Origin: Bacillus thermozeamaize
GTDB taxonomy: Bacteria > Bacillota > Bacilli > ZCTH02-B2
Reading direction: 5' to 3'
Assembly (NCBI GenBank): GCA_002159075.1
Contig: LZRT01000067.1
Coordinates: 23,343 to 87,342 of the forward strand
DNA: 64,000 nucleotides
In this document: one piece after another, positions 43,866-57,089 of the stretch
Layout of the letters: each line of letters begins with the position of its first letter
Numbering within the stretch: the stretch's first letter is position 1
Notes under the pieces: model-generated
Databases searched by the model: none
Seen by the model: the letters and a program-made list of their open reading frames with translations, nothing else
What the model was told of the DNA's origin: nothing
Made by a program: the position numbers and the translations under genes

Positions 43866-44810
43866 TCATTCTACTTTCCGGAAGGACAATCCCAGTTCAG
43901 CCAGTTTTTCTTGCACTTCTTCCAGCGATTTTTTTCCGAGGTTGCGAACCTTCATCATGTCCTCTTCGGTCTTGGTCGTCAGCTCGTACACCGTGTTGAT
44001 ACCGGCCCGTTTCAAGCAGTTGTAGGATCGGACAGACAGATCCAGCTCCTCGATCGTCATCTCCAGGATCTTGTCCTTCTGATCCTCCTCTTTCTCCACC
44101 ATGATTTCGGTATCATGACCTTCCTTTGTCAGGTCGACAAACAACCTCAGATGCTCGATCAAGATCTTGGAACCTAAGCTTACCGCCTCTTCGGGATGAA
44201 TGCTGCCGTCAGTCCAGACCTCCAGGGTCAATTTGTCGTAGTTGGTCACCTGTCCGACGCGCGTGTTTTCCACGCTGTAGTTGACACGCTTGATGGGAGT
44301 GTAGATGGAGTCGATCGGAATCACGCCAATCGGCTGATCATCCCGCTTGTTTTTCTCGGCCAGGACAAATCCTCTGCCCCGGTTTGCTTCCATCCGCATA
44401 TACAGCCGTCCATCCTCTTCCAGCGTCGCAATGTGCAGTTCGGGGTTGAGGATGTCCACATCGCTGTCTGCGCGGATGTCGGCGGCCGTCACTTCTCCAG
44501 GCCCTTCTGCCTCAATTTCCAGGATTTTTTCTTCATCAGAGTGAATTCTCAGGGCCAGTTGTTTGAGATTGAGGATGATCTCTGTGGTATCTTCAACCAC
44601 TCCCGGGATCGTCGAGAATTCATGCAGCACGCCTTCAATATATACTGATTTTACGGCGGCTCCTGGCAAAGATGACAGCAGGATCCGCCGCAGGGAATTC
44701 CCCAAGGTGATTCCGTATCCCCGTTCCAACGGTTCTACGACAAATTTCCCGTACGTCCCTTTTTCATCCACTTCAACCAGCTCGATCTTGGGCTTTTCGA
44801 TTTCAATCAA
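43866..44810 (-). CDS. rpoA: RNA polymerase alpha subunit
   Basis: 314 residues. The N-terminal assembly domain has [24 protein letters not shown]; the C-terminal domain (about 245-314) has [14 protein letters not shown] and LGKKSLEEV for UP-element and activator contact. An extended -10 promoter lies about 100 bases upstream. Confidence 0.98.
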   Translation of the reverse strand: MIEIEKPKIELVEVDEKGTYGKFVVEPLERGYGITLGNSLRRILLSSLPGAAVKSVYIEGVLHEFSTIPGVVEDTTEIILNLKQLALRIHSDEEKILEIEAEGPGEVTAADIRADSDVDILNPELHIATLEEDGRLYMRMEANRGRGFVLAEKNKRDDQPIGVIPIDSIYTPIKRVNYSVENTRVGQVTNYDKLTLEVWTDGSIHPEEAVSLGSKILIEHLRLFVDLTKEGHDTEIMVEKEEDQKDKILEMTIEELDLSVRSYNCLKRAGINTVYELTTKTEEDMMKVRNLGKKSLEEVQEKLAELGLSFRKVE

Positions 44811-44906
44811 ACTGGGAACCCTCCTTACAAAACGTCACAACCACCTGGCTCGCTAAACGCACATACTTGGCCAACATGTCTACCATTATGAACAACAATA
44901 CGGTAC

Positions 44907-44915
44907 ATTATACCA
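44907..44915 (-). promoter_or_regulatory. Internal promoter before rpoA
   Basis: TGGTATAAT on the minus strand is an extended -10 with perfect TATAAT; no strong -35. Just before it, between the rpsK stop and this promoter, TGAACCG/CGGTTCA (44947-44963) forms a small perfect hairpin without a T run. Confidence 0.6.
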
Positions 44916-44977
44916 TTTTTCGGCAAAATTTGCACGAATTTTCTCATGAACCGTATCGGTTCACATGGTGTGAGTCC

Positions 44978-45373
44978 TTATACCCGACGACGTTTTGGCG
45001 GACGGCACCCATTGTGCGGGATGGGCGTGACATCCTGAATCGAGCTGACCTCAAGCCCGGCGGCCTGCAAGGAACGAATCGCGGCCTCCCGTCCCGAACC
45101 TGGCCCCTTGACGCGCACTTCGACGGTTCGCATGCCATGCTCCATGGCAGCCTTGGCGGCTGCTTCCGCAGCCATTTGCGCGGCAAACGGCGTACTTTTC
45201 CGCGATCCCTTAAAACCCATTGTCCCCGAGCTGGCCCAGGATATGGTGTTCCCGTGAGGATCGGTGATTGTGACGATCGTGTTGTTAAACGTGGAGCGGA
45301 TATGCGCCACGCCGCTCTCGACATTTTTCCGATCCCGGCGTCTGGTCCGCGTGGTACCTTTACGCGCTGCCAT
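44978..45373 (-). CDS. rpsK: 30S ribosomal protein S11
   Basis: 131 residues with [18 protein letters not shown] and the C-terminal [22 protein letters not shown]. Between rpsM and rpoA. Confidence 0.98.
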   Translation of the reverse strand: MAARKGTTRTRRRDRKNVESGVAHIRSTFNNTIVTITDPHGNTISWASSGTMGFKGSRKSTPFAAQMAAEAAAKAAMEHGMRTVEVRVKGPGSGREAAIRSLQAAGLEVSSIQDVTPIPHNGCRPPKRRRV

Positions 45374-45444
45374 CTCTTTCCCTCCTATGCAATCATCATC
45401 TTTATTGGCTTACATCATTTTCAACAGCTTAAGCGGTGTTGCGG

Positions 45445-45813
45445 TTACTTCTTCTTGTTTGCCACTGTGCGACGGGGACCTTTGCGCGTTCTGGCATTGG
45501 TCTTGGTCCGCTGGCCGCGCACAGGCAAGCCTTTGCGGTGACGGATGCCCCGATAGCAGCCGATCTCCATCAGGCGCTTGATGTTCAGGGCCACCTCACG
45601 GCGCAAATCCCCTTCCACCTTGTAATTGCGGTCAATCTCATCCCGCAGGCGGGAAATCTCATCTTCCGTCAGATCGCGGACGCGTGTGTCCGGATTGACG
45701 CCTGTGGCCGCCAGAATCTTCTTTGCAGTGGGCAAGCCAATGCCGTAAATGTACGTCAGGGCCACTTCAACCCGTTTGTCACGGGGTAGGTCCACACCGA
45801 CGATACGTGCCAT
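45445..45813 (-). CDS. rpsM: 30S ribosomal protein S13
   Basis: 122 residues; starts [20 protein letters not shown] and ends with the basic tail [18 protein letters not shown] that contacts tRNA. Confidence 0.98.
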   Translation of the reverse strand: MARIVGVDLPRDKRVEVALTYIYGIGLPTAKKILAATGVNPDTRVRDLTEDEISRLRDEIDRNYKVEGDLRREVALNIKRLMEIGCYRGIRHRKGLPVRGQRTKTNARTRKGPRRTVANKKK

Positions 45814-45871
45814 GTTACGACCTCCTTCTTGAGCAAATGCCTTCGTACATTGTCTCGGTCACTTCCACGAC

Positions 45872-45997
<126 letters not shown>

Positions 45998-46216
45998 TCA
46001 CTTGTACCGGTACGTGATACGGCCTCTGGTGAGATCATAAGGGGAAAGTTCAACAGTCACCCGATCACCGGGGAGAATCCGGATGTAGTGCATGCGAATC
46101 TTGCCCGATACATGCGCCAGCACCTTGTGGCCGTTCTCCAACTCGACGCGAAACATCGCGTTCGGCAGAGGTTCGATGACCGTTCCTTCCACTTCAATGA
46201 CATCCTCTTTAGCCAG
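45998..46216 (-). CDS. infA: Translation initiation factor IF-1
   Basis: An S1-like OB-fold protein of 72 residues when read from CTG 46216, exactly the family length ([29 protein letters not shown]...). There is no in-frame ATG, GTG or TTG at the expected place. CTG lies nine bases after the AAGGAG site; an in-frame ATT two codons earlier is too close to it. The start overlaps the upstream KOW-protein gene by eight bases, so translational coupling could help this weak start. Confidence 0.93.
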   Translation of the reverse strand: MAKEDVIEVEGTVIEPLPNAMFRVELENGHKVLAHVSGKIRMHYIRILPGDRVTVELSPYDLTRGRITYRYK

Positions 46217-46553
46217 AAGAATCCTCTCCTTTCCTTGTTGATTCAGCGTTTTCCTCTTGTCCTTCACCCTCATAATATGAAATGAACTTCTGAATCGCAA
46301 ACCGCAACTTGCTGTTGGGCACCCGTCCCGTCTCTTCCAAGCTGCGGATCACCTCCGCGGAAAAGTACGGCATCGGGCGAATGTGACGGATGTTTTTCTT
46401 TTTCGGCTTGTCAAAGCGCCGTTTGTTTCCGTCAGCAATCCAGACAAAGCGTTCATCCTCCACGCGGATGACCAGGGCAAACGTTCCCGCATCTCTTCCT
46501 TGGGTCACAAGGACGACTTGGCCTGGTTTCGGCATCTCAATCTCTTTTGACAT
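46209..46553 (-). CDS. KOW-domain RNA-binding protein (L14e/L6e-like)
   Basis: 114 residues. The first 60 form a KOW motif: [24 protein letters not shown], then [18 protein letters not shown]. This small protein usually sits between map and infA in Bacillales. Its C-terminal acidic tail ends inside the infA start. Confidence 0.88.
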   Translation of the reverse strand: MSKEIEMPKPGQVVLVTQGRDAGTFALVIRVEDERFVWIADGNKRRFDKPKKKNIRHIRPMPYFSAEVIRSLEETGRVPNSKLRFAIQKFISYYEGEGQEENAESTRKGEDSSG

Positions 46554-46598
46554 GGGCGATTCTCCTGATAGGTGGTTTTCGATTGACTGGGAAGGTTT

Positions 46599-47998
<1,400 letters not shown>

Positions 47999-48016
47999 TC
48001 ATCCCTCCAACCCGGG

Positions 48017-49303
48017 TTACTTAATGAACCCTTTGTAGTGGCGTTTGACCAATTGGCTGTCGATTTGCTTCATCGTATCCAATGCCACACCGACCACGAT
48101 CAGGAGCGAAGTGCCGCCCAGCTGCACGGTTTGCGGCAGGTTGGTCACCGCCGTGAAAAACACGGGGAGGATGGCAACCGCCGCCAGAAACAGCGCACCT
48201 GTCAACGTGATCCGGTTCAGCACGCCCATCACGTATGCCTCCGTGGCCTTACCGGGACGCACGCCCGGGATATAGCCGCCGTTTTTCTTCAGGTTTTCCG
48301 CCAGCTGCGACGGGTTGATCTGGACAAAGGTGTAGAAGTAGGTAAAGCCGATGATCAACAGGACATACAAAAACATCCCCAAGGGCCTGTTGTAATTGAA
48401 ATGTTCGATGATCCAGTCAGCTACCGCATGGCCTTGCCAGAAGCTGGCAATGGTGGAGGGAAAGATCAGCAATGCCATCGCAAAGATCACCGGAATCACG
48501 CCGGCGGCATTGACACGAATCGGCAGATGCGTCATCTGGCCGCCATACATCCGGCGCCCCACCACGCGCTTGGCGTATTGCACGGGAATCCGCCGGATCC
48601 CCTGTTGGACGAAAATGACGCCAACGATGATGGCGATGACTACCAGAAGAATGGCCAAGACCTTCACCAGGTTCAGGAACCATTGATCAGACGCGCCGAA
48701 AAACTCGGAAGCGTAAATCGCTCTGGCCGCATTCGGGAGTCCGGCCACAATCCCGCCAAAAATGATGATCGAAATCCCGTTTCCGATCCCTTTTTCGTTG
48801 ATTTGCTCACCCATCCACATCAAAAGGGCCGTTCCTGCTGTCAAGGTCAGGACGATCAGCAGGTAGGTGCCAAACCCGGGATTTTCGACCAGCCCCGGAA
48901 AGACGCGGTTGAATCCGATCGTCATTCCAAAGGCCTGAATGAGTCCAAGGACGATCGTAAAATACCGGGTAAACTGGGCCAATTTCCGCCGGCCCTCCTG
49001 GCCTTGCTTGGCCCATTCGGCGAACTTGGGCACGACATCCATCGCCAGCAGTTGAACGATAATCGAAGCGGTAATGTAGGGGTAAACCCCCATCGCGAAG
49101 ATGGAGAAGTTCTCCAGCGCCCCGCCGCCAAACACGTTCAGGAAGCCAAAGATGTTGTTGGATTCAAAGTTCAGCAAATCGACGTTGATGTTGGGGGCAG
49201 GAATAAAGCAGCCAATCCGGAAAACGACCAGGATCATGAGCGTATAGAAAATCCGCCGCCGCAAGTCGGAGATGCGAAAAATGTTCGAGAGGGTCTCAAA
49301 CAT
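48017..49303 (-). CDS. secY: Preprotein translocase subunit SecY
   Basis: 428 residues with ten membrane helices forming the protein-conducting channel; SecY signatures GIGNGISIIIFGGIVAG and the C-terminal loop PGVRPGKATEAY are present. Start ATG shares one base with the rplO stop (TGATG). Confidence 0.98.
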   Translation of the reverse strand: MFETLSNIFRISDLRRRIFYTLMILVVFRIGCFIPAPNINVDLLNFESNNIFGFLNVFGGGALENFSIFAMGVYPYITASIIVQLLAMDVVPKFAEWAKQGQEGRRKLAQFTRYFTIVLGLIQAFGMTIGFNRVFPGLVENPGFGTYLLIVLTLTAGTALLMWMGEQINEKGIGNGISIIIFGGIVAGLPNAARAIYASEFFGASDQWFLNLVKVLAILLVVIAIIVGVIFVQQGIRRIPVQYAKRVVGRRMYGGQMTHLPIRVNAAGVIPVIFAMALLIFPSTIASFWQGHAVADWIIEHFNYNRPLGMFLYVLLIIGFTYFYTFVQINPSQLAENLKKNGGYIPGVRPGKATEAYVMGVLNRITLTGALFLAAVAILPVFFTAVTNLPQTVQLGGTSLLIVVGVALDTMKQIDSQLVKRHYKGFIK

Positions 49304-49743
49304 CAGATCACCTCAGTTTTTCCGCCTGCAGCTTCAATCTTCTGGACCGCTGTACGGGTAAATTTATGCACTTTCACGGTCAGGGGGACGTTCAGCTCTC
49401 CGTTGCCGAGGATCTTCACACCATCCTTGATCTGCTTGATCAGCCCGCTTTCTTTCAGCAATTCCGGAGTAACGACGGTACCTTGCTCAAATCGGTTCAG
49501 CTCTTCCACTTTGACGGTTGCATACTCTTTTTTATGCGGATTGGTAAAGCCTCGCTTCGGAATACGGCGAATCAGCGGGTTTTGGCCACCTTCAAAACCG
49601 GGTCTCGTGCCGCCGCCGGAACGCGCCTTTTGCCCTTTTTGCCCTCGCCCTGAGGTTTTCCCGTGTCCGGAGCTCGTTCCTCTTCCGACGCGCTTGCGCG
49701 GCGTGCGCGAACCAGGAGCAGGCTGTAGTTCATGTAATTTCAC
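49303..49743 (-). CDS. rplO: 50S ribosomal protein L15
   Basis: 146 residues starting [24 protein letters not shown] 49743 is preferred because GGAGG is eight bases upstream and it matches the family N-terminus; an ATG three codons earlier is the alternative. Confidence 0.97.
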   Translation of the reverse strand: MKLHELQPAPGSRTPRKRVGRGTSSGHGKTSGRGQKGQKARSGGGTRPGFEGGQNPLIRRIPKRGFTNPHKKEYATVKVEELNRFEQGTVVTPELLKESGLIKQIKDGVKILGNGELNVPLTVKVHKFTRTAVQKIEAAGGKTEVI

Positions 49744-49774
49744 GCATGACACCTCCTCGTCTGTCCCGTATGGA

Positions 49775-49963
49775 TTACTCTTCGATCTCCTTAACTTCCA
49801 CCATATGCTTGACCTTGTCGATCATGCCGCGAATGGCCGGATTGTCCGGATGGATCACAACCTGGTTGATTTTCCGCAAGCCTAAAGCCGCGGTCGTGGC
49901 CCGCTGTTTCGGCGTCCGGCCGATTAAGCTGCGCTTGAGCGTAATTTGCAGTTTTTTCGCCAT
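49775..49963 (-). CDS. rpmD: 50S ribosomal protein L30
   Basis: 62 residues; [19 protein letters not shown] near the start. Between rpsE and rplO. Confidence 0.97.
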   Translation of the reverse strand: MAKKLQITLKRSLIGRTPKQRATTAALGLRKINQVVIHPDNPAIRGMIDKVKHMVEVKEIEE

Positions 49964-50047
49964 CTACACCCCTCCTTCAACGCAGCAAACATCCTTGCAT
50001 CCACTGTTTCAGACGCAGATTTTCAGTGGCTCGGTTTTGGACTGTTT

Positions 50048-50545
50048 TCAGCTGAACAGTTCCTTGACCGTTTTGCCGCGCAATTTGGCCACTTCTTCCG
50101 CGCGTTTCATCCGCCGCAGGCCATCCAGCGTCGCATTGACCATGTTGATGGCATTGTTGGAACCGAGAGACTTGGTCAGGACATCCTTGACGCCGGCCAG
50201 TTCCAGCACAGCCCGCACCGGTCCCCCCGCGATCACGCCCGTACCTTCTGCGGCCGGTTTGATCAGCACCTTCCCGGCGCCAAAATGACCGATAATGTCA
50301 TGCGGCAGGGTGGTTCCCACGAGAGGAACCTGAATCAGGTTCTTTTTCGCATCTTCCACGCCCTTGCGAATGGCGTCCGGAACTTCCGCCGCTTTCCCCA
50401 GGCCTGCCCCCACGATGCCGTTGCGGTTGCCGACAACAACCAGAGCGCTGAAGCTAAAGCGACGGCCACCTTTGACCACTTTGGCCACCCGGTTCACTTG
50501 AACCACGATCTCTTCTAGTTCATAAGCATTGGGGTCGATCTTCAC
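50048..50545 (-). CDS. rpsE: 30S ribosomal protein S5
   Basis: 165 residues; [22 protein letters not shown] and [24 protein letters not shown] are typical. Both lobes intact. Confidence 0.98.
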   Translation of the reverse strand: MKIDPNAYELEEIVVQVNRVAKVVKGGRRFSFSALVVVGNRNGIVGAGLGKAAEVPDAIRKGVEDAKKNLIQVPLVGTTLPHDIIGHFGAGKVLIKPAAEGTGVIAGGPVRAVLELAGVKDVLTKSLGSNNAINMVNATLDGLRRMKRAEEVAKLRGKTVKELFS

Positions 50546-50570
50546 GCATGTCCCTCCTTCAATTCACGAT

Positions 50571-50945
50571 TTAAAATTCCAGTCCGGCCTCTCTTGCGGC
50601 CTCAGCCAGGGCTTGGACCCGTCCGTGATAGGGGTATCCGCCACGGTCAAACACGACCTTCTTGTACCCTTTTTCAATCGCCAGTTTCGCGATCCGTTCC
50701 CCGACCAGCCTGGCTGCCTCTTTATTTCCGGTTCCGGTGCTGGAAAGTTGTTCACGAAGGTGCGGATCCAGTGTCGATGAGGCCACCAGCGTCCGTCCCG
50801 CGACATCATCAATCAGTTGTGCGTAAATGTGCTTTGCGGAGCGAAATACATTCAGGCGCGGACGTTCCGGCGTCCCGGACACTTTTTTGCGCACTCTCAG
50901 ATGTCTGCGCTTGCGCAGTTTGTTTCTTGGTTCCTTCGCGATCAT
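50571..50945 (-). CDS. rplR: 50S ribosomal protein L18
   Basis: 124 residues; [20 protein letters not shown] and [23 protein letters not shown]. Binds 5S rRNA. Confidence 0.98.
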   Translation of the reverse strand: MIAKEPRNKLRKRRHLRVRKKVSGTPERPRLNVFRSAKHIYAQLIDDVAGRTLVASSTLDPHLREQLSSTGTGNKEAARLVGERIAKLAIEKGYKKVVFDRGGYPYHGRVQALAEAAREAGLEF

Positions 50946-50974
50946 CGGTCATCACTCCTTCCTGCTAGCCCCGA

Positions 50975-51514
50975 TTACTTCTTGCCAGTTTTCCCTTCCT
51001 TGCGGCGAATCCGCTCATTTTCATACCGAATGCCTTTCCCCTTGTAAGGCTCCGGCTTGCGGATTTCACGGATTTTGGCGGCCATGGCGCCAACCCGTTC
51101 CTTGTCGATTCCCCTGACGATCAGCTTGGTGTTCTCCGGCACCTCAAATTCGATCCCCTGTTCCGGTTCCACTTCGACCGGATGCGAGAAACCGACGTTG
51201 AGGACGACCTTGTTGCCGGACTTGCTGGCCCGATATCCGACTCCCACCAGTTCGAGGCGCTTTTCAAAACCGTTGGTCACACCCTCCACCATGTTGGCGA
51301 TGACGCTGCGTGTCGTTCCGTGCAACGCGCGGTGTTCCTTTTTATCGGAAGGCCGTTCGACCACGATCTGGTTGTTTTCAATCGTCACCTTCATGGAAGG
51401 GTGCAACTGCCGCGTCAGTTCTCCTTTGGGCCCCTTCACAGATATTTCGTGTCCGTTCAGTTTCACTTCCACGCCAGCGGGAATGTCAATCGGTTTTCTC
51501 CCAATCCGAGACAT
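50975..51514 (-). CDS. rplF: 50S ribosomal protein L6
   Basis: 179 residues; [20 protein letters not shown] at the start and [14 protein letters not shown] near the end. Confidence 0.98.
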   Translation of the reverse strand: MSRIGRKPIDIPAGVEVKLNGHEISVKGPKGELTRQLHPSMKVTIENNQIVVERPSDKKEHRALHGTTRSVIANMVEGVTNGFEKRLELVGVGYRASKSGNKVVLNVGFSHPVEVEPEQGIEFEVPENTKLIVRGIDKERVGAMAAKIREIRKPEPYKGKGIRYENERIRRKEGKTGKK

Positions 51515-51542
51515 GTCTACACCTCCTTGCCATGGACTTTCA

Positions 51543-51941
51543 TTACCAGATGTAACAGATCACTTCTCCGCCGATACCGGCTCGGCGCGCTTGTTTGTCC
51601 GTCATCACGCCCTGCGAGGTGGAGATGATGGCAATTCCCAATCCCCTGAGGACCCGGGGCAATTCTTCATGTTTGGCGTATACGCGCAAGCCAGGTTTGC
51701 TGATCCGCTTCAGCCCTGTGATGACCGGCTCATTGTTTGGACCGTACTTCAGGAAAATGCGGATGATGCCCTGCTTGCCATCGTCAATAAACTCCGCATC
51801 CTTGATAAACCCTTCTTCTTTGAGAATCTCGGCAATTCGGCGTTTCATTTTGGATGCGGGAATTTCCACTTTTTCATGACGAACCAGTACCGCGTTGCGA
51901 ATGCGCGTCAGCATATCGGCAATCGGATCGGTCATCGACAT
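51543..51941 (-). CDS. rpsH: 30S ribosomal protein S8
   Basis: 132 residues; [13 protein letters not shown] start and [19 protein letters not shown] near the C-terminus. An S8-type site may control the spc operon, but I could not identify it. Confidence 0.98.
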   Translation of the reverse strand: MSMTDPIADMLTRIRNAVLVRHEKVEIPASKMKRRIAEILKEEGFIKDAEFIDDGKQGIIRIFLKYGPNNEPVITGLKRISKPGLRVYAKHEELPRVLRGLGIAIISTSQGVMTDKQARRAGIGGEVICYIW

Positions 51942-51969
51942 TCAAACCCCTCCTTTCACAAACTGACCA

Positions 51970-52155
51970 CTACCAACTGGCTTTTTTGACGCCGGGAATC
52001 TGTCCTTTGTACGCCAATTCGCGGAAGCAGATTCGGCACAGCTTGAACTTGCGCAGGACGGCATGCGGTCTTCCGCAGCGTTCACAGCGGGTATATTCGC
52101 GAACCTTGAATTTTTGCTTGCGCTTTTGTTTGACAATCATCGATTTTTTGGCCAC
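51970..52155 (-). CDS. rpsZ: 30S ribosomal protein S14, zinc-binding type Z
   Basis: 61 residues, the short form with CxxC-x12-CxxC (CERCG...CRICF). The long zinc-independent S14 is not here. Confidence 0.97.
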   Translation of the reverse strand: MAKKSMIVKQKRKQKFKVREYTRCERCGRPHAVLRKFKLCRICFRELAYKGQIPGVKKASW

Positions 52156-52203
52156 GCTGTTCCACCCTCCTTTACGGCTGCTGTTGTTCTGCCGGTGCGC
52201 TGA

Positions 52204-52746
52204 TTAGCGGGCAAAAGGCATTCCCATTTCCGCCAGCAACTCCCGCGCCTCTTCATCCGTCTCGGCCGTGGTGACGATGACCACGTCCATGCCGCGCACT
52301 TTATCGATCTTGTCGTAATCAATTTCCGGAAAGATCAACTGTTCCCGCAAGCCAAGCGTGTAATTTCCGCGCCCGTCAAACGACTTGTCGGGCACTCCCC
52401 GGAAGTCCCGCACCCGCGGCAGGGCAATGTTGAACAGTTTGTCGAGAAAATAGTACATCCGATCGCCGCGCAAGGTGACTTTGACCCCAATGGGCATCCC
52501 CTTGCGGATCTTGAATCCGGCAATCGATTTTTTCGCATGGGTGACAACCGGTTTTTGGCCTGTGATGGCCTTCAGATCCTCGACCGCACTGTCAATCGCC
52601 TTGGCATTGGTGGCACCTTCGCCAACCCCCATGTTGATCACCACTTTCTCGATCTTGGGGGCTTGCATGACGGATTTGTAGTTGAATTTTTTCATCAGGC
52701 TTGGAACGACTTCATTTCTGTATTTCTCCTTCAGCCTTGGTGCCAT
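52204..52746 (-). CDS. rplE: 50S ribosomal protein L5
   Basis: 180 residues; [19 protein letters not shown] start and [17 protein letters not shown] near the end. ATG 52746 behind AGGGGGAA; a GTG two codons earlier overlaps that site. Confidence 0.98.
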   Translation of the reverse strand: MAPRLKEKYRNEVVPSLMKKFNYKSVMQAPKIEKVVINMGVGEGATNAKAIDSAVEDLKAITGQKPVVTHAKKSIAGFKIRKGMPIGVKVTLRGDRMYYFLDKLFNIALPRVRDFRGVPDKSFDGRGNYTLGLREQLIFPEIDYDKIDKVRGMDVVIVTTAETDEEARELLAEMGMPFAR

Positions 52747-52779
52747 TGTCACTTCCCCCTTTCTTCGCCTGATACCGGC

Positions 52780-53094
52780 TTATTTGTCCAATGGTTCACC
52801 GGATTTTTTTGCGATACGCACCTTTTTGCCGTCCGGCATCACTTTATATCCCACGCGAGTCGGTTCTCCCGTTTTCGGATCCAAAGGCATGACATTGGAT
52901 ACGTGAATGGGCGCCTCCTGCTGGATGATCCCGCCCTGCGGGTTGGCCTGGGATGGTTTGGCGTGCTTCTTGACGAGATTGACCCCTTCAACCAGCACAC
53001 GCTGCTTTTTCGGATATGCTTTCAGAATTCGGCCGACCTTTCCTTTGTCCTTACCGGCGATCACCTTGACCGTGTCTCCTGCCTTCACGTGCAT
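52780..53094 (-). CDS. rplX: 50S ribosomal protein L24
   Basis: 104 residues beginning [20 protein letters not shown] (KOW motif). ATG 53094 behind GGAGG. Confidence 0.98.
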   Translation of the reverse strand: MHVKAGDTVKVIAGKDKGKVGRILKAYPKKQRVLVEGVNLVKKHAKPSQANPQGGIIQQEAPIHVSNVMPLDPKTGEPTRVGYKVMPDGKKVRIAKKSGEPLDK

Positions 53095-53123
53095 CAGCCA
53101 CACCTCCTCCGCTGATTAGAGCG

Positions 53124-53492
53124 TTAGATTACTTCCGGAGCCAGCGAAATGATCTTCATGAAATTCCGATCCCGCAATTCACGGGCAACCGGCCCGAAAA
53201 TCCGCGTCCCACGCGGACTCTTGTCATCCCGGATAATGACAGCGGCATTTTCGTCAAAACGGATATACGAACCGTCGGGACGCCTGGCGCCGCGCACCGA
53301 GCGAACGACAACTGCCTTCACAACGTCCCCCTTCTTGACAACCCCCCCGGGCGTTGCATCCTTGACGGAACAAACGATCACGTCGCCGATGTTGGCATAC
53401 TTCTTCCCGGAGGCCCCGATCACGCGAATGCACATGAGTTCCTTGGCACCCGTGTTGTCGGCCACTTTGAGCCGGGATTGCGGCTGTATCAT
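53124..53492 (-). CDS. rplN: 50S ribosomal protein L14
   Basis: 122 residues; [20 protein letters not shown] start, the family signature. Confidence 0.98.
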   Translation of the reverse strand: MIQPQSRLKVADNTGAKELMCIRVIGASGKKYANIGDVIVCSVKDATPGGVVKKGDVVKAVVVRSVRGARRPDGSYIRFDENAAVIIRDDKSPRGTRIFGPVARELRDRNFMKIISLAPEVI

Positions 53493-53574
53493 GAAAGTCC
53501 CTCCTTTGCACTCAACTGCACTCAGCCTTTACAGACAAACCGCACCACGGAATCTGCGAAATCCTGCATGTCCG

Positions 53575-53841
53575 TCAGATGGTGACCGATTTTTCGATGA
53601 TCTCAACAAGGCGCCAGCGCTTGTGCCTGGACAACGGGCGCGTTTCCATAATCCGTACCAAATCGCCCTGCTTGGCTTGGTTGTTTTCGTCGTGCGCCTT
53701 GTATTTTTTGGTGTACTTGATGCGCTTTTTGTACAACGGGTGGCGCTTGTAGGTTTCGACGCTCACGACAATGGTTTTGTCCATCTTGTCACTGACCACC
53801 CGTCCGATCAATTCTTTACGACGGTTACGCTCTTCAGCCAC
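53575..53841 (-). CDS. rpsQ: 30S ribosomal protein S17
   Basis: 88 residues; [23 protein letters not shown] 53841 is used: AAAGGAGG lies directly before it, and the ATG seven codons earlier is ahead of that site. Confidence 0.96.
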   Translation of the reverse strand: MAEERNRRKELIGRVVSDKMDKTIVVSVETYKRHPLYKKRIKYTKKYKAHDENNQAKQGDLVRIMETRPLSRHKRWRLVEIIEKSVTI

Positions 53842-53861
53842 CTGATTTCCTCCTTTCGCCA

Positions 53862-54059
53862 TCAGCGAATCCCTAACTCCCTTTCGCGGAGTATGGTTTT
53901 GGCACGTGCAATGTCTTTTCTCACTTGACGCAAGCGGGCAGGATTGTCCAGTTGTCCGGTTGCCAGTTGGAAGCGAAGGTTGAACAGCTCCTCCTTCAGC
54001 TTCTTTACCTGTTGCTCCAGCTCACTGGTGGCCATGTTCCTGAATTCATTAGCTTTCAT
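53862..54059 (-). CDS. rpmC: 50S ribosomal protein L29
   Basis: 65 residues; [20 protein letters not shown]. Its start lies inside the rplP end (11-base overlap), implying coupling. Confidence 0.97.
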   Translation of the reverse strand: MKANEFRNMATSELEQQVKKLKEELFNLRFQLATGQLDNPARLRQVRKDIARAKTILRERELGIR

Positions 54060-54483
54060 CTGCCTCACCACCCATTTCACTGCGTTTGACAAACCTGGTT
54101 TTGATCGGCAGTTTATGGGATGCCAGGCGCATTGCCTCCCGCGCCACTTCTTCGCGAACACCCGCAATCTCAAACAGGATCTTCCCCGGCTTGACAACGG
54201 CGACCCAGTGTTCGGGCGATCCCTTGCCGCTTCCCATCCTCACTTCAAGCGGCTTTGCCGTGACTGGTTTGGATGGAAAGATCTTGATCCACACCTTTCC
54301 GCCCCGGCGCATATAACGCGTCATCGCAACCCGCGCGGCTTCGATCTGACGGTTGGTGATCCAGGCGGGCTCCAGAGCCTGCAAACCGTATTCGCCGAAT
54401 GCCACCTCTGTGCCACCTTTGGCTTTCCCTTTCATCCGGCCGCGTTGTTCCTTGCGGTATTTCACCTTTTTGGGCATTAACAT
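54049..54483 (-). CDS. rplP: 50S ribosomal protein L16
   Basis: 144 residues; [20 protein letters not shown] start and [15 protein letters not shown]. Confidence 0.98.
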   Translation of the reverse strand: MLMPKKVKYRKEQRGRMKGKAKGGTEVAFGEYGLQALEPAWITNRQIEAARVAMTRYMRRGGKVWIKIFPSKPVTAKPLEVRMGSGKGSPEHWVAVVKPGKILFEIAGVREEVAREAMRLASHKLPIKTRFVKRSEMGGEADES

Positions 54484-54514
54484 CTGGTTGACCCCCTTCC
54501 CCGTTCTTTAGCTT

Positions 54515-55180
54515 TCAGCTTTTGCTTTCTGTTTCAACCCGTTGCCGGTTTCGTTCCGGAAGAATTTCACCTTTATAAATCCACACTTTGACGCCGATGC
54601 GGCCATAGGTGGTATGTGCCTCAGCGGTTCCGTAATCAATGTCGGCCCGCAGGGTGTGCAAGGGCACCGTTCCTTCACTGTATCCCTCGCTGCGCGCGAT
54701 CTCCGCGCCGCCCAGACGGCCGCTCACAGTGGTCCGGACTCCTTTGGCGCCTGCGCGCAAGGCACGTTGAATGGCTTGCTTCATTGCCCTACGGAATGAG
54801 ATCCGGCGTTCCAGCTGCTGCGCAATGGACTCTGCCACCAACGTTGCATCCAGCTCAGGTTGCTTCACTTCCTGAATGTTGATGTGCACCTGCTTGTTCG
54901 TCATTTTGGTCAGAGCCTGCCGCAGGTTCTCCACTTCGGAGCCGCCTTTTCCGATCACCATACCCGGTTTGGCCGTATGAATGGTTACATTGACACGGTT
55001 GGCTGCCCGTTCGATCTCGATTTTGGAGATGCCGGCTTCATACAGGCGCTTTTTCAAGTAATCGCGAATTTTGATGTCTTCATGCAACAGGGTGGCATAA
55101 TCCTTGTCCGCATACCATTTCGATTCCCAGTCGCGGATGATTCCAAGGCGCAATCCATTTGGATTTACCTTCTGACCCAA
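54515..55180 (-). CDS. rpsC: 30S ribosomal protein S3
   Basis: 221 residues; [20 protein letters not shown] start and KH-domain [20 protein letters not shown] lies inside the rplV end; three bases separate the genes. Confidence 0.98.
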   Translation of the reverse strand: MGQKVNPNGLRLGIIRDWESKWYADKDYATLLHEDIKIRDYLKKRLYEAGISKIEIERAANRVNVTIHTAKPGMVIGKGGSEVENLRQALTKMTNKQVHINIQEVKQPELDATLVAESIAQQLERRISFRRAMKQAIQRALRAGAKGVRTTVSGRLGGAEIARSEGYSEGTVPLHTLRADIDYGTAEAHTTYGRIGVKVWIYKGEILPERNRQRVETESKS

Positions 55181-55183
55181 AAG

Positions 55184-55567
55184 TTATCCCTCCTTTTTCT
55201 CACTGACGACGACGGTAATGTGGCTGGTCCGCTTGTTGATCCGGCTGGCACGTCCCATGGCGCGCGGTCTGTACCGTTTCAATGTCGGGCCTTCGTCGAC
55301 ATAAATTTTGGAGATGTACAGGTTATTGGGATTCATGTTGTAATTATGGGCCGCATTGGCAACAGCAGAATTCAGCACCTTTTCCACTACGGGAGACGCC
55401 GCCTTCGGCGTATGGCGAAGGATCGCCAGGGCTTCCGCCACATGTTTCCCCCGGATCAGGTCGACCACCAAGCGGACTTTGCGCGGCGCGATCCGTACAT
55501 ATCTAGCGATGGCCCTTGCTTCCGACACGCCTTCTTTTTCAACCTTTTCTTCTACCTTTTCTGCCAT
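55184..55567 (-). CDS. rplV: 50S ribosomal protein L22
   Basis: 127 residues; conserved from [20 protein letters not shown] to [17 protein letters not shown]. The first 15 residues are a charged extension ([12 protein letters not shown]) not usual in the family. Confidence 0.98.
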   Translation of the reverse strand: MAEKVEEKVEKEGVSEARAIARYVRIAPRKVRLVVDLIRGKHVAEALAILRHTPKAASPVVEKVLNSAVANAAHNYNMNPNNLYISKIYVDEGPTLKRYRPRAMGRASRINKRTSHITVVVSEKKEG

Positions 55568-55599
55568 CTACGAGCGACCTCCTTTCGCTGTGTTTCAAA

Positions 55600-55881
55600 T
55601 TAGCGTTTTCCGGTTTTCCGATCGTCGCCGGCGTGCCCGCGAAACGTCCTTGTCGGCACAAACTCGCCCAGCTTGTGCCCCACCATATCCTCGGTGACGT
55701 AGACTGGCACATGCTTGCGGCCGTCATGCACCGCAAAGGTATGGCCGACAAATTCCGGAAAAATCGTCGAACGGCGCGACCAGGTTTTGATGACCCGCTT
55801 TTCGTTCTTGCTGTTTAACTCCTGCACCTTTTTCATCAGGTGTTCATCCACAAAAGGGCCTTTTTTCAGACTGCGTCCCAT
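55600..55881 (-). CDS. rpsS: 30S ribosomal protein S19
   Basis: 93 residues; [18 protein letters not shown] start and [20 protein letters not shown]. Confidence 0.98.
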   Translation of the reverse strand: MGRSLKKGPFVDEHLMKKVQELNSKNEKRVIKTWSRRSTIFPEFVGHTFAVHDGRKHVPVYVTEDMVGHKLGEFVPTRTFRGHAGDDRKTGKR

Positions 55882-55941
55882 GCCAATACCTCCCCTCGTT
55901 CATCGTCTCTAAGTTGGATCCGCACCTGTCTTCAGGCGCTC

Positions 55942-56772
55942 TTATTTGGTGCGACGACGGATGATGTATTTATCCGATGGCTTGTTTTTCTTCCGCGTTT
56001 TGTATCCCAGCGTCGGTTTGCCCCAAGGCGTGACCGGGTGCTTGCGTCCAATCGGCGCCTTTCCTTCGCCACCGCCGTGCGGGTGATCGCTGGGGTTCAT
56101 CACCGAACCGCGAACCGTCGGCCGAATGCCCAGCCAGCGCGCGCGTCCTGCCTTCCCGATGCGGATATTCTCGTGATCCACGTTGCCTACCTGCCCGATG
56201 GTGGCCCGGCAGTCACCGTGAATGTAACGCATTTCTCCCGACTTCAGGCGCACGATGACCATGTTGCCTTCCTTGCCCAACAGTTGCGCTTCCGCACCTG
56301 CCGCGCGAATCAACTGGCCGCCCTTGCCTGGCCTCAATTCAATGTTGTGAATGATGGTTCCAACCGGAATGTGCTTCATGGGCAGGGCATTGCCAACCTT
56401 GATATCCGCATCCGGCCCGGACATGATCGTGTCGCCCACCTTCAGCCCGACCGGCGCCAGGATGTACCGTTTTTCACCGTCTGCGTAATGAATCAAGGCG
56501 ATGTTGGCCGTCCGGTTTGGGTCGTACTCAATGGTGGCAACGCGTCCGGGTATGCCATCCTTGTTGCGTTTGAAATCAATAATCCGGTACTTCCGCTTAT
56601 GCCCACCGCCCTGATGGCGAACCGTGATTTTCCCCTGGTTGTTGCGTCCCGCCTTTTTCGGCAGCGGCTCCAGGAGGCTTTTTTCCGGCTTGTCGGTCGT
56701 GATCTCTTCAAAGGCAGAAACCGACATGTTCCGCCGGCCAGGCGAGGTGGGTTTGTATTTTTTGATGGCCAT
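55942..56772 (-). CDS. rplB: 50S ribosomal protein L2
   Basis: 276 residues; [17 protein letters not shown] start and the peptidyl-transferase-proximal [13 protein letters not shown] with the conserved histidine. Confidence 0.98.
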   Translation of the reverse strand: MAIKKYKPTSPGRRNMSVSAFEEITTDKPEKSLLEPLPKKAGRNNQGKITVRHQGGGHKRKYRIIDFKRNKDGIPGRVATIEYDPNRTANIALIHYADGEKRYILAPVGLKVGDTIMSGPDADIKVGNALPMKHIPVGTIIHNIELRPGKGGQLIRAAGAEAQLLGKEGNMVIVRLKSGEMRYIHGDCRATIGQVGNVDHENIRIGKAGRARWLGIRPTVRGSVMNPSDHPHGGGEGKAPIGRKHPVTPWGKPTLGYKTRKKNKPSDKYIIRRRTK

Positions 56773-56801
56773 GCGATTCCCTCCTCGTGATTTGCCTTGC
56801 G

Positions 56802-57089
56802 TTAGACCTCGAACATTTCGATCTTCTTGCTGTCAGGTGCCAGTGTGACAATCGCTTTTTTCCACTCTTTTGTGTATCCGCTGTACCGTCCATAGCGCTT
56901 CGGCTTGCGCGGCACGATAGCCGTATTCACCTTGGCCACCTTGACGCCAAAAATCGCTTCGATGGCCTGTTTAATCTCGGTCTTGTTGGCCTTTTTATCC
57001 ACTTCAAAGACGTACTTGTTCATCTCTTGCAAATCCGTGCTCCGCTCCGTGATCACAGGACGAATGATAATGTCGTACGGCGTCTTCAT
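56802..57089 (-). CDS. rplW: 50S ribosomal protein L23
   Basis: 95 residues; [19 protein letters not shown] start. Overlaps the rplD stop by four bases. Confidence 0.98.
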   Translation of the reverse strand: MKTPYDIIIRPVITERSTDLQEMNKYVFEVDKKANKTEIKQAIEAIFGVKVAKVNTAIVPRKPKRYGRYSGYTKEWKKAIVTLAPDSKKIEMFEV

